DNA of 64,000 bases from NCBI GenBank assembly GCA_947627715.1, contig CANQXK010000002.1:1-64000 (forward strand), read 5' to 3'. Source of the stretch: an uncultured Oscillospiraceae bacterium (GTDB lineage: Bacteria > Bacillota > Clostridia > Oscillospirales > Oscillospiraceae). Of the stretch, positions 33,962-42,675 are shown in pieces. The notes under the pieces are model-generated. The model made no database searches and was not told the origin of the DNA. It saw nothing but the letters and a program-made list of their open reading frames with translations. Position 1 is the first letter of the stretch; every line of letters starts with the position of its first letter. The translations under genes were made by a program, and so were the position numbers.

Positions 33962-33990
33962 ATTTTAGCACAGTCTCCCCCGGACTTCAA
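33962..33990 (-). promoter_or_regulatory. SigA-type promoter of the ATP-grasp operon
   Basis: Minus strand: TTGAAG, 17 bases, TAAAAT. Confidence 0.7.
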
Positions 33991-34042
33991 CCGGGAAAGG
34001 CAAAAATCGTGGCTCTCCCCGGCGCGGGGTTCGGAGGGACAG

Positions 34043-34071
34043 TTGCAAAATCCTCCACCGTATGATATAAT
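34043..34071 (+). promoter_or_regulatory. SigA-type promoter of SLH-GH18 gene
   Basis: TTGCAA, 17 bases, TATAAT. Divergent from the ATP-grasp operon promoter about 50 bases away. Confidence 0.75.
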
Positions 34072-34108
34072 ACGGAAAGAATACCATTGACAAGAAGGAG
34101 GCGGCGGG

Positions 34109-35743
34109 ATGAAAAAGATCCTGTGCGTATTATTGGCTTTGGGGCTCCTGGCGGGGGCCGTTTCCGTCCCGGCGCTGTGCGCCGGGGACGACCCCTATGT
34201 GGATATGCCCACGGAGGACTGGGCGCGGGACGCCGTTTTGAAGGCGAGGGAGTACGGCCTGATGATGGGCCGGACCGATACCAGCTTCGGCACCGGCTCC
34301 ACCCTCACCCGGCAGGAGTTTGTGACCATCCTCTGGCGTATGTTCGGCTGGGAGGAGGTCACGGACCGGGACGCCTTTGAGGACATCTCCCAGTCCTGGG
34401 GGCGGGGCTACATAAACGCCGCCGCGGCCCACGGCGCGGTGGACGCCGGGGGGCGCTTCCGGCCGGAGGACCCCATCACCCGCCGGGAGATGGCGGTGAT
34501 GCTGGTGCGGGCGCTGGGGCTTTCGGACATGGCGCAGCTCTCCCTCCCCCTGCCCTTCACGGACGTGACCCAGGACGAGGGCTATATCGCCGTGGCCTAT
34601 GACATCGACATGACCATGGGCACCTCCGCCACCACCTTCTCCCCGGAGGGCCGCGCCCTGCGGGAACAGGCGGCGGCGATGCTGGTGCGGGTCTACGAGC
34701 GGACCATCTCCCGGACGGAGTGGACCCACGCCTTTTACGCCATCTCCTCCTACAGCCAGGTGGAGCTGGCCCGCCGCTTTGACGCCGTCAGCTTCGGCTG
34801 GGCCAGGATGGAGTATGCCGGGGGAAAGGCGCGGCTCAACACCGGCGCGGAGAACGCCAACGAGTACCGCGTCCCCGACGGGTACGAGGACGTGGTGAAG
34901 TCGCTCCGGGACGCGGGGGTGACGCTCCACCTGTCCGTGTTCATGAACGACGCCAGCGGCGCGCTGAGCGGGCTTTTGAGCGACCCCGCCGCCAGGGAGG
35001 AGGCCGTGGGACTTATCCTGGAGGAGACGCGCGCGCTGGGCCTGTCCGGCGTGACCGTGGACTTCGAGGGGCTTTACGCCAAATCGAAGGCGGACTTCAC
35101 CGCCTTTGTGGAGTCGCTGGGGGCGGCGTTGAGGGAGAACGGCATGACGCTCTACGTGGCGGTGATGCCCACCACGGCGGACGGGGCCTATTATGACGGC
35201 TACGACTACCGGGCGCTGGGGCAGAGCGCGGACAAGCTCCTTCTCATGGCCCACAACTACGCGCCCCTCTCCATGCCGGAGAACCTGTTGGGGTCGGAGT
35301 ACTACAAGACCTCCGCCCTGACGCCCATCGCCTCCGTCTACCGCTCCCTGCGGGACGTGACGGACCCGGTGACGGGGGTGGCGGACCTGAGCAAGGTCTC
35401 CCTGAATCTCAGCCTGTCGGCTATGGCCTGGGAGACGGACAGCGCGGGGAAGCTGGTCTCCACCGCGCCCATCTACCCCGCCCTCTCCACGGTGTACAGC
35501 CGGCTCTCCGGCCCGTGCCAGAGGGGCTGGTCCCAGACGCTGAAAAACCCTTACGTCACCTACGACACCGAGTCGGGACAGCACATCTTCCTGTGGTACG
35601 AGGACCAGCGGAGCGTGGAGGCGAAGTTGGAGCTGGCGCGGCTTCTGGGCGTCACTTCCGTCAGCGTCTGGCGGCTGGGGCAGGTGCCGGAATATACCGA
35701 CGCGGGGCTGTACTTCAACGTGGCCGAGTCCGTGCTGGGGTGA
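34109..35743 (+). CDS. Secreted S-layer-homology protein with GH18 catalytic domain
   Basis: 544 residues. A signal peptide (about 1-25, LLALGLLAGAVSVPALCA) is followed by three SLH repeats (about 26-210: FGTGSTLTRQEFVTILWRM, FRPEDPITRREMAVMLVRA, FSPEGRALREQAAAMLVRV) that bind the cell wall. A GH18 barrel follows with the catalytic region SGVTVDFEGL and the C-terminal WYEDQRSVEAKLELA typical of spore/cell-wall glycosidases. Likely cleaves or binds N-acetylglucosamine polymers at the surface. Start ATG behind AAGGAGGCGGCG. A terminator follows at 35766. Confidence 0.88.
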   Translation: MKKILCVLLALGLLAGAVSVPALCAGDDPYVDMPTEDWARDAVLKAREYGLMMGRTDTSFGTGSTLTRQEFVTILWRMFGWEEVTDRDAFEDISQSWGRGYINAAAAHGAVDAGGRFRPEDPITRREMAVMLVRALGLSDMAQLSLPLPFTDVTQDEGYIAVAYDIDMTMGTSATTFSPEGRALREQAAAMLVRVYERTISRTEWTHAFYAISSYSQVELARRFDAVSFGWARMEYAGGKARLNTGAENANEYRVPDGYEDVVKSLRDAGVTLHLSVFMNDASGALSGLLSDPAAREEAVGLILEETRALGLSGVTVDFEGLYAKSKADFTAFVESLGAALRENGMTLYVAVMPTTADGAYYDGYDYRALGQSADKLLLMAHNYAPLSMPENLLGSEYYKTSALTPIASVYRSLRDVTDPVTGVADLSKVSLNLSLSAMAWETDSAGKLVSTAPIYPALSTVYSRLSGPCQRGWSQTLKNPYVTYDTESGQHIFLWYEDQRSVEAKLELARLLGVTSVSVWRLGQVPEYTDAGLYFNVAESVLG

Positions 35744-35765
35744 GGCAGTCAAAGACAGATACCGA

Positions 35766-35803
35766 AAAAACTCCCTGAATTTTACGAAATTCAGGGAGTT
35801 TTT
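35766..35803. terminator. Intrinsic terminator after SLH-GH18 gene
   Basis: 17-base-pair stem with CTCCCTGAATTT/AAATTCAGGGAG core, loop TACG and T runs. The same CTGAATTT...AAATTCAG core is reused in the terminator at 44132 and in hairpin H2 of the four-stem-loop element. Confidence 0.85.
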
Positions 35804-35849
35804 CTTTTTAAGGGCGCGTGTCCCCGGAAAAGATCGAATTGAGAGGTTG

Positions 35850-38780
35850 TCAGGCCGGGCGGCGGGGTTTCCGGCGCATCTCGTGCTTTCCCCGCTTGCG
35901 GGGCCGGCAGGCCGTCAGCATGACGGCAAAGACGGCGGCGCAGCCGAGGCTGACCCTCCAGCCCAGGGAGAAGGCGGCGTTATGGTAGCGCAGCGTGACG
36001 GTGTGGCTCCCCCGGCTCAGGGGCAGGGCGATCATGCAGTCGCCCACCAGCACCGGCTCCACGCGCTCCCCGTCCGCCTCCACCAGCCAGTTCCCGTCCC
36101 AGGGGACGGAGGTGTAGAGAAGCCCGTCCCTGTCGCAGTCGATCCGGCCCTCCACCAGGGTCTGGGTGAACGCCGTCAGCTCAAGCCGGGAGGCGGACAG
36201 CGCGTCATAGGCGCTCTGGAACAGGTCCCCGTCCAGGATGGCGGCGCGGACGGTGGCGTTGCCGCTGACATTCGCGCCGCAGGTCAGCCGGATCTCCAGC
36301 ACGTCGCCGGGGACCACCTGACAGGCACTGACGATCTGGGGCAGGTAGTACGAGTCGCTGACCACTTCCTCGCCGTTTTTGTAGATGCGGAAGGGGTAGC
36401 GCCCGGAGAAGGACAGGTGGACGCAGGCCAGCCCCTCCCGGTCGGCGGTGTAGGTGAACAGGACCGTCCCGTCCGCGCTCCCGCCCTTGAAGGCGGCGTA
36501 GCGGCTCTGGACCATGGCCGTCAGCTCCACGCCCTCCGAGGCGGTGATGTCCAGGTTCCCCCCGGGGATCCGCCGCCAGTACTCCCCTGCCACGCCGGAG
36601 GCGGCCTCAAGGAGACCGTTCTGGAAGAGGAAGGGGTCGGCGTCGCTCTGGAAGTCCACCTCCGCCAGGGCGGGCTGGGCCAGAAAGCCCAGGGGGAGGA
36701 AGGCGTTGTTCTCCAGAAGGCGGACGTTCCCGGAGCTGAATATATCCGTAAAATAGGGGTTCTCCTTCACCCTGCCGTCCCGCTCCACCATGTACTTCAA
36801 AGCCAGGAACAGGTTGGCGACGGGGGAGGTCTCCTCGTAGATATAGCTGTTGTACGTGTCCTTCCCCATGATCCCCAGCTTGCCCATGAACTTCGTCACT
36901 CGGAGGTTGGCCGAGCTTGTGAAGGCGGAGATCCCGTTATAGCCGTTGAGGGCGCCGTCGTTGTCCGTCTCGGTGTGGGTGGTCTCCGCCCGGTAGAAGA
37001 GGGTGGCGGCCTCCCGCGTTTTCATCTCATTGAACACCCGGACGGCGTCCGCGCCGCCCTTGGGGAAGTTGGAGACGCCCGCGCCTGTGGCGTAACAGCC
37101 GAAGTTCACCAGGTTCACCACGATCTCCAGCGCCATCCCGGCCGCCAGGGCCGCCGAAGCTCTCCGATGGCGGCGGGCGCGGGCCGCCCGCGCCCTTCTG
37201 TCCCGGCGCGCCGCCTCCAGGGCCAAAGGCTCCGCCTCCGGGAGGGGGGACCCCTCCAGCGTGAGCAGAAGCTCCTCCTCGGTGTAGGGAAGCTCCTCCA
37301 CCGTGAAGGGGGGCCTGTCCGGCGAACGCGGAGGCTCCGGGGCGGGGCGCGGCGCGTCCTCCGGGGCCGGAAGAAGCTCCTCCCCGGCACAGGGCAGCTC
37401 CTCCACCTTAAACGGCGGCTCCGCCGCCCCACCGGGGAGGCCCTCCCCCCTCGCGGCGGGCTTTTTCCCGGCGGCTCCCAGCAGGAGGACCCCGGCGTAG
37501 AAGAGGACGAAGCCCAGGTTGTAGAGGATGAAGACCCATTCGCCCCGCGAGTCGCCGCAGAAGAGGGCCAGGAGCGTCAAAAGCGCCGCCAGGACGATCC
37601 GCCAGACGCGGAAGCTCTCCCGCTCAAGGAACGCCCTCCAGGCCATGTAGAGGAGGACGAAGCTGTAGAGGAAGCTGAAGCGGTAGGGGATCATGTTGGT
37701 GAAATGGAAGCCGTGCCAGACATAGTCGAGCTTGCGGATGATGAAGCTCAGAATGAAGAAGGCCAGGAGCGCCGCGCTGCACAGCTTGTCCCGGAATTTG
37801 ACCTTCCCGGAGATGAGGAAAAGGACGGCCAGAAGGATCGTCCCGACGCCGCAGTAGAGCTTGGGAAGACCCTCCTTGAAGTCCGGCTCCACGCAGCCGC
37901 CCATGTTCCCCAGGACCGCGCGCACGGCGTCCAGCAGGCCCCGCCAGGTGTTCTCCCCGGCGATGTTGAGGCGGAAGCCCTGGGGGAAGTTATTGATGCC
38001 GGACTGGGTGTTCTGGAGCGCCGCCAGGGCGGGCAGCTCCAAAAAAGCGGTCATGCCGATGGCCAGGAGCGAGCAGGCCGCGATGAGGGCGAGGTCCCCG
38101 AAGAAGCGGCCCAGTCCGCGCCACCGGCACAGCTGGCAGCAAAAGAAGGTCAGCAGGACGAAGATACAGGTGAAAAGGCCGATGTAGTAATTAAAGAGGA
38201 CGGACATCAGGAGCGTCACGGTGTAGAGGCCAAAACGCCGGTCCCGGATGAGCCGCACCTCCCCCAGCGCCACAAGGGGCAGGAGGGCGAAGGTGTCGAA
38301 CCACATGACGTTCCAGTGGTAGCAGAGCGCCCAGGCGCACAGGGCGTAAAAGCTCCCGAAGAGGGCGGTGAAAAGGTCCTCCCTCCGAAAGGTCCCCCGA
38401 AGGAACAGCGCGAAGGAAAGGCCGGCAAGGCCGATCTTCACCGGCATGAGCAGGGAGTAATAGCTCAGAAGGAGCTTATCCGGCACGATCACCCCCAGCG
38501 CCGCGAAGGGGGAGGCGAGGTAGTAGGCCACAAGGCCCAGATAGTCCACGCCCATCCCGATGCTCCACCTGTGCAGAAGTCCCCCGCCCTCCCGCAGGGC
38601 CTCCCGGTAGTCCACGAAGAAGGGGTAGTACTGGTAGAACATATCGGAATACAGGAGGGAATGGCTCCCAAAGGGCGCAAACCCCCGCACCGCCATGACG
38701 ATCAGCATTCCCATCAGCGGAATGGCGAAGGCGGTGGCGGGGATGACCCAGCTTCTCTTTTTCGGTGCCGGACGCCTCAT
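35850..38780 (-). CDS. YfhO-family polytopic membrane protein (GT-C-like)
   Basis: 976 residues with many membrane helices. The N-terminal segment SHSLLYSDMFYQYYPFF is typical of YfhO, linked in Firmicutes to glycosylation of teichoic or lipoteichoic acids. The last approximately 350 residues form an extracytoplasmic beta-rich domain, and a membrane helix (SLGCAAVFAVMLTA) lies near the C-terminus. Unusual: a charged cytoplasmic insertion around residues 435-545 contains a duplicated VEELPxxxEELL motif and an Arg-rich stretch. Start ATG 38780 behind GGAGGGAG; the longer upstream frame lies antisense and is not used. Confidence 0.85.
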   Translation of the reverse strand: MRRPAPKKRSWVIPATAFAIPLMGMLIVMAVRGFAPFGSHSLLYSDMFYQYYPFFVDYREALREGGGLLHRWSIGMGVDYLGLVAYYLASPFAALGVIVPDKLLLSYYSLLMPVKIGLAGLSFALFLRGTFRREDLFTALFGSFYALCAWALCYHWNVMWFDTFALLPLVALGEVRLIRDRRFGLYTVTLLMSVLFNYYIGLFTCIFVLLTFFCCQLCRWRGLGRFFGDLALIAACSLLAIGMTAFLELPALAALQNTQSGINNFPQGFRLNIAGENTWRGLLDAVRAVLGNMGGCVEPDFKEGLPKLYCGVGTILLAVLFLISGKVKFRDKLCSAALLAFFILSFIIRKLDYVWHGFHFTNMIPYRFSFLYSFVLLYMAWRAFLERESFRVWRIVLAALLTLLALFCGDSRGEWVFILYNLGFVLFYAGVLLLGAAGKKPAARGEGLPGGAAEPPFKVEELPCAGEELLPAPEDAPRPAPEPPRSPDRPPFTVEELPYTEEELLLTLEGSPLPEAEPLALEAARRDRRARAARARRHRRASAALAAGMALEIVVNLVNFGCYATGAGVSNFPKGGADAVRVFNEMKTREAATLFYRAETTHTETDNDGALNGYNGISAFTSSANLRVTKFMGKLGIMGKDTYNSYIYEETSPVANLFLALKYMVERDGRVKENPYFTDIFSSGNVRLLENNAFLPLGFLAQPALAEVDFQSDADPFLFQNGLLEAASGVAGEYWRRIPGGNLDITASEGVELTAMVQSRYAAFKGGSADGTVLFTYTADREGLACVHLSFSGRYPFRIYKNGEEVVSDSYYLPQIVSACQVVPGDVLEIRLTCGANVSGNATVRAAILDGDLFQSAYDALSASRLELTAFTQTLVEGRIDCDRDGLLYTSVPWDGNWLVEADGERVEPVLVGDCMIALPLSRGSHTVTLRYHNAAFSLGWRVSLGCAAVFAVMLTACRPRKRGKHEMRRKPRRPA

Positions 38781-38839
38781 GGTCTCCCTCCCGGTGTGTA
38801 AACGTTCCCCGCCCGCGGGCGGGATCGAAGATGAAATAT

Positions 38840-38868
38840 AGTATAGCACAAAACCCGTGCGGGGTAAA
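38840..38868 (-). promoter_or_regulatory. SigA-type promoter of yfhO-like gene
   Basis: Minus strand: TTTACC, 17 bases, TATACT. Confidence 0.6.
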
Positions 38869-38898
38869 GGGGCGCGGCGCGGAAAGGGCGGCCGCGCC

Positions 38899-40179
38899 TC
38901 ACACCACCTTGTTGATGGCGTACCGGGCCGCCAGGAAGGCCCAGTTCGCGTTAAAGGGGCGCATGATGTTCCAGTAGGCCACGCCCAGAAGGCCGTACTC
39001 ATCACTAAGCTCCAGCTTCCCCTGGACGCTGCGCACGTCCTCGAACCACACCACGTGCTTCCGGCCCCCGGCGTAATACTCGAAGTACGGCGACCGGGCC
39101 GTCTCGTCAAACCCGATCTCCGCGCCGTACCGGGCGGCCCTGAGCACCGCGCCCTGGTTGCCGATGTTCTCGGCGCGGGAAACGCCCTGCTCGTAGGGCA
39201 GGGTCCAGTCGTAGCCGTAGTTGGGCACGCCCATGAAGATCTTGGCGGGCGGGATCTCGCTGACGGCGTAGCGCACCACGTCCCGGACCTGGTTGAGAGG
39301 CGCCACCGCCATGGGCGGGCCGTAGGTGTACCCCCACTCGTAGGTCATCAGCAGCACCCGGTCCACGATGGAACCGATGGCCGGGTAGTCGTGGGCCTCG
39401 TACAAAAGCCCCTGCTGGCCGGCGCTGGTCTTGGGGGCCAGGTCCGCGCTGACGGTGAAGCCCTGGGGGCGCATCACCTCCACGGCGCGGCGGAGGAAAT
39501 CCTGATACCCCTGGGCGTCCGCCGGGGCGATGTACTCAAAGTCCATATCCACCCCCACGTAGCCCTTTTCCCTCATGGTCTGGGCCAGCGCGTTCAGGAC
39601 GGTGGTTTGCAGCTGCGGGTCGGAGAAGAGGCGGGAGGCCCTGTCGGTGGAGAAGCCGCCTGTCTCGTCAAGGCTGGAGAAGACGAGGATGGGCGCGGCG
39701 TTCCAGCGGTACGCCTCCCGGATCAGAGCCGCGTCGTCGGCGGGGATGAGCCGGCCGGACTCAGTGAAGCCGTAGGTGAACACCGCAAGATAGGTGAGGT
39801 ACGGCAGCGCCCTCTGGAGCACGTCCCGGCGGATGTGGGGGTAGGCGTAGCCCTTGGTGGAGACGGTGCGTATCTTGCCGCCCTGGAAGCTGACGGTGAG
39901 CTGCTGTCCCGGCTGGATGGTCATGTTTTGGATAAGCTCAGGGTTATTCTGGACAAGCTCCAGCACGGAGACCCCGTAGCGCCGTCCGATGGAAGCGAGC
40001 GTGTCCCCGGCCCGGACGGTGTAGACCTGGGACGGCAGCGTGACGATGAGCGCCTGGCCCACCACCAGGGTCTGGCTCTCCGTAAGGCCGTTGTCGGCGC
40101 GAAGGCGCGAGACGCTGACGCCGTAGCGGCGGGCGATGGAATAGAGCGTGTCGCCGCTTTTTACCACATGAATGATCAC
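38899..40179 (-). CDS. LysM-LysM-GH18 spore cortex/cell-wall hydrolase (YaaH/SleL-like)
   Basis: 426 residues. Two LysM peptidoglycan-binding repeats (about 3-46 VVKSGDTLYSIARRYGVS and 50-95 TVRAGDTLASIGRRYGVS) are followed by a GH18 domain with the catalytic motif GYVGVDMDFEYI and AYWNIMRPF near the end. No signal peptide, as in SleL/YaaH, which reach the spore coat without secretion. Start is a GTG at 40179 with AAGGAGGG 7 bases upstream. Likely acts on cortex fragments in germination, based on family knowledge. Confidence 0.9.
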   Translation of the reverse strand: MIIHVVKSGDTLYSIARRYGVSVSRLRADNGLTESQTLVVGQALIVTLPSQVYTVRAGDTLASIGRRYGVSVLELVQNNPELIQNMTIQPGQQLTVSFQGGKIRTVSTKGYAYPHIRRDVLQRALPYLTYLAVFTYGFTESGRLIPADDAALIREAYRWNAAPILVFSSLDETGGFSTDRASRLFSDPQLQTTVLNALAQTMREKGYVGVDMDFEYIAPADAQGYQDFLRRAVEVMRPQGFTVSADLAPKTSAGQQGLLYEAHDYPAIGSIVDRVLLMTYEWGYTYGPPMAVAPLNQVRDVVRYAVSEIPPAKIFMGVPNYGYDWTLPYEQGVSRAENIGNQGAVLRAARYGAEIGFDETARSPYFEYYAGGRKHVVWFEDVRSVQGKLELSDEYGLLGVAYWNIMRPFNANWAFLAARYAINKVV

Positions 40180-40276
40180 GATCGATCCCTCCTTACGCCA
40201 GTATACGGCGCGGGAGGGCAGACCGTGAAATAACGGCATAGGATGGAGGGAAAAAATCGACGCGGAGGGAACGGCC

Positions 40277-40765
40277 ATGCTCATTGACACGCCATACGAC
40301 CGGGAGGCCGCCGTGGCATACGCCCGGCGCTGGGCGCTGGGGAGGAATCCCCGGTATTACGACTTTGAGGAGCTGGGCGGGGACTGCACGAGCTTCGCCT
40401 CCCAGTGCCTTTTTGCCGGGGCGGGGGTGATGAACTACGCGCCCGTCACGGGCTGGTTCTACCGCTCGGCAAACGACCGCACGGCCTCCTGGACGGGGGT
40501 GGAATACCTGTACGATTTCCTCATCCGCAACGGCGGCCCCGGCCCTCACGCCGTGGAGGCGGCGCGGGAGGACGCGCAGCCGGGGGACATCGTCCAGCTT
40601 GGTTCCACGCAGGGCCGCTTCTATCACTCCCCCGTGATCGTGGCGGTGCGCCCGCGCCTCACCGTCTGCGCCCACACCTATGACGCTCTGGACCGGCCCC
40701 TGGAGAGCTACGTCTTTGCCAGGGCGCGGTTCCTCCACATCGAGGGCGTCCGCCGGGAGGCGTAG
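40277..40765 (+). CDS. Amidase_6-type domain protein (putative cell-wall amidase)
   Basis: 162 residues, almost entirely one putative amidase domain: YDREAAVAYARRWAL at the start, then YYDFEELGGDCTSFASQCLFAG with the likely nucleophile Cys, and FYHSPVIVAV near the end, where a general-base His is expected. No signal peptide. Start ATG behind GGAGGGAA. Divergent from the LysM-GH18 gene and convergent with the NagZ-like gene, which suggests a small peptidoglycan-turnover group. Confidence 0.85.
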   Translation: MLIDTPYDREAAVAYARRWALGRNPRYYDFEELGGDCTSFASQCLFAGAGVMNYAPVTGWFYRSANDRTASWTGVEYLYDFLIRNGGPGPHAVEAAREDAQPGDIVQLGSTQGRFYHSPVIVAVRPRLTVCAHTYDALDRPLESYVFARARFLHIEGVRREA

Positions 40766-40790
40766 CGGTTCACAAGTGGGGCCGCCGCCT

Positions 40791-41915
40791 TTATTCCAAT
40801 ATCCCCGCTCTCAGCTTCAGCTCCAGGATCCTTCGCACGCTCCCGTCGATGCGCTCCTGGGTGAGCGCGCCGCTTTCAAGGGCGCTTCTCAGGCCCTCCA
40901 GGGCCTCGGAGAGGTCCTCCGGCATCAGCAAAAGGTCCACCCCCGCGCCGATGGCGCGGACGGCCAGCTCCCCCGGCCCGTAGAGCTTGGACGCGGCGCT
41001 CATCTGGAGGCTGTCGGTGATGACGACCCCCTCGAAGCCCAGCTCCCCCCGCAGAAGGTCCGTGACGATGGCGTGGGAGACCGTGGCGATCTCACCGTCC
41101 AGCGCCGGGCACGTCAGGTGCCCCACCATCACCATGTCCGCCCCGGCGTTGATGCCGGAGGCGAAGGGCGGGAGCTGGAGGCTCTCGATCTCCTCCCGGT
41201 TCAGCTCCACCGTTGCCTGCCCCGTGTGGGAGTCGGCCACCGTGTCCCCGTGTCCGGGAAAATGCTTGAGGGTGCACAGGACCCCGGCGTCGTGGAAACC
41301 CTCCACCGCAGTGGCCACAAGCTCCGACGCCTCCTCCGGGTCGTCGCTGTAGGCCCGGCGGCCAATGACGGTGTTCACGGGGTTTGTCCACACGTCCGCC
41401 ACCGGGGCAAAATCCAGGTTGAAGCCGTGGGCGCGGATATCCTCCCCGATGGTCGCGGCGTTTTCCCGCGCCCTCTCCGGCCCCTCGGCCCTGTAGTCGT
41501 ACATGGGGCCGAGCTTACGGGTATGGAGGGCGTTCATGAGCCGGGCCACCGTGCCGCCCTCCTCGTCCACCGCCACGAAAAGGCCGTATTTCGCCGCCCC
41601 CTGGGCGGACGCGGTGAGGGCGCGGGTCTGCTGGGCGGAGACCAGGTTTTTCTGGAAGAGGACGATCCCGCCCACCGGCGTTTCCGCCAGGGCCGCGGCC
41701 AGCTTCTCCCCGTCCGTCACCGCCGCCTCCCCCGTCAGCGCCTCCGGCGTCACCACGAAGAGCTGAAGAAGCTTCTCCTCCGCCGTCATGCCGTCAAGAA
41801 GCTCCCTTGCCCTCTCCTCCGGGGAGGGCGCCGGCTCCGCCGCGCCCGGCAGGACCGACAGGAGCCGCAGCAGGGCCGACACCATCAGCAAAAACAGGGA
41901 AACCGCTTTTCTCAT
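40791..41915 (-). CDS. Glycoside hydrolase family 3, NagZ-like beta-N-acetylhexosaminidase
   Basis: 374 residues. The N-terminal signal peptide or anchor is LFLLMVSALLRLLSVLPGAAE. The GH3 N-domain carries the NagZ loop KHFPGHGDTVADSH, with the unusual His/Asp acid-base pair, and the nucleophile Asp in FEGVVITDSLQM. Secreted, so it would act on peptidoglycan sugars outside rather than in cytosolic recycling. Start at 41915 (MRKAV) behind GGGGGTGAGGG. Confidence 0.92.
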   Translation of the reverse strand: MRKAVSLFLLMVSALLRLLSVLPGAAEPAPSPEERARELLDGMTAEEKLLQLFVVTPEALTGEAAVTDGEKLAAALAETPVGGIVLFQKNLVSAQQTRALTASAQGAAKYGLFVAVDEEGGTVARLMNALHTRKLGPMYDYRAEGPERARENAATIGEDIRAHGFNLDFAPVADVWTNPVNTVIGRRAYSDDPEEASELVATAVEGFHDAGVLCTLKHFPGHGDTVADSHTGQATVELNREEIESLQLPPFASGINAGADMVMVGHLTCPALDGEIATVSHAIVTDLLRGELGFEGVVITDSLQMSAASKLYGPGELAVRAIGAGVDLLLMPEDLSEALEGLRSALESGALTQERIDGSVRRILELKLRAGILE

Positions 41916-41937
41916 ATCCCTCACCCCCTTTTTCCCA

Positions 41938-41966
41938 ATTATATCCCCCCGGCCACTGATTTTCAA
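41938..41966 (-). promoter_or_regulatory. SigA-type promoter of NagZ-like gene
   Basis: Minus strand: TTGAAA, 17 bases, TATAAT. Confidence 0.8.
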
Positions 41967-42054
41967 CTGTAAAGCATATCTTTCGACAAAAGCCCTCTTT
42001 AGGGTAGCAATTAATACTTTCTTTGGAAAATTAATTTGTCTTTCGTATGAATTA

Positions 42055-42083
42055 TTGCGTAAAATGATAATCCGTGGTATACT
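42055..42083 (+). promoter_or_regulatory. SigA-type promoter of short LysR-type gene
   Basis: TTGCGT, 17 bases, TATACT with a TGG just upstream of the -10 box. Lies in an unusually A+T-rich stretch. Confidence 0.65.
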
Positions 42084-42148
42084 TTTTCTGGAATAAGGGA
42101 AAAATAGTTCGTTTTACAACATCTTCAGATACAAAGAGGGATGGGAAC

Positions 42149-42427
42149 TTGAAAATTCAAAGTATGCGGGAGTTCCTGACATTGTCGGAGCTTAAAAATT
42201 TTAATTCAGCATCGGAGAAGCTTTTCCTTTCGCAGCCCACGCTCTCCCGCCATATCAAGGAGTTGGAGGAGGAGCTGGGGGTCACGCTCTTCAATCGCTC
42301 CACCCGCCGCGTGGAGCTGACGGACGCCGGACAATACTTTCTCCCCTTCGCAAAGCTCATTGTGAACGCGGAGGACGAGTACACTGTGGGCCTCGCGGCC
42401 ATGCGCCGCCCCAACGCCGGAGAATGA
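42149..42427 (+). CDS. LysR-type DNA-binding domain only (short regulator)
   Basis: 92-93 residues: a complete LysR N-terminal winged helix-turn-helix (REFLTLSELKNFNSASEKLFLSQ, then SRHIKELEEELGVTLFNR and VELTDAGQYFLPFAKLI) and the start of the linker helix, then a stop. The effector-binding domain of about 200 residues is absent, and the following bases show no continuation in any frame. It has its own promoter, a TTG start behind GAGGGATGGG (ATG 42164 is an alternative), and a terminator at 42537. Either a natural HTH-only regulator or an old truncation; intact promoter, frame and terminator favour the first. Confidence 0.75.
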   Translation: MKIQSMREFLTLSELKNFNSASEKLFLSQPTLSRHIKELEEELGVTLFNRSTRRVELTDAGQYFLPFAKLIVNAEDEYTVGLAAMRRPNAGE

Positions 42428-42536
42428 CCTCCGGGTCCAAAATAATACGTTTGCGGGATTACGACTTTTTTGAACGCGTTCAATAGCCGCTTTCTTTTGT
42501 TGTGTGTATTTTCCCTCCGGGAAAGCCCTGCGCGAG

Positions 42537-42577
42537 ACGTTCTCCGCCGCCGGTACGGCGCGGAGGACGTTTTTTCT
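42537..42577 (+). terminator. Intrinsic terminator after the short LysR gene
   Basis: ACGTTCTCCGC pairs with GCGGAGGACGT (one U-G), inner G+C pairs, then TTTTTT. Immediately followed by the next promoter. Confidence 0.7.
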
Positions 42578-42605
42578 TGACATCCTCTCTGCTCTTTGAT
42601 AAAAT
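42577..42605 (+). promoter_or_regulatory. SigA-type promoter of the SLH carboxypeptidase gene
   Basis: TTGACA, 17 bases, TAAAAT. Its -35 box starts inside the T run of the preceding terminator. It rules out the longer upstream frame as coding. Confidence 0.8.
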
Positions 42606-42675
42606 ATTGAACCGCTTGAGGGGGCTGTACGGCTCCCCTCGCCTGAAAAAAAGAGAAAACAGGGTGTGGTATCTG

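Noticed and set aside
35847-38801. A plus-strand open frame of about 980 codons
   Set aside because: Antisense to the YfhO-like gene, low-complexity composition, no ribosome binding site or family resemblance.
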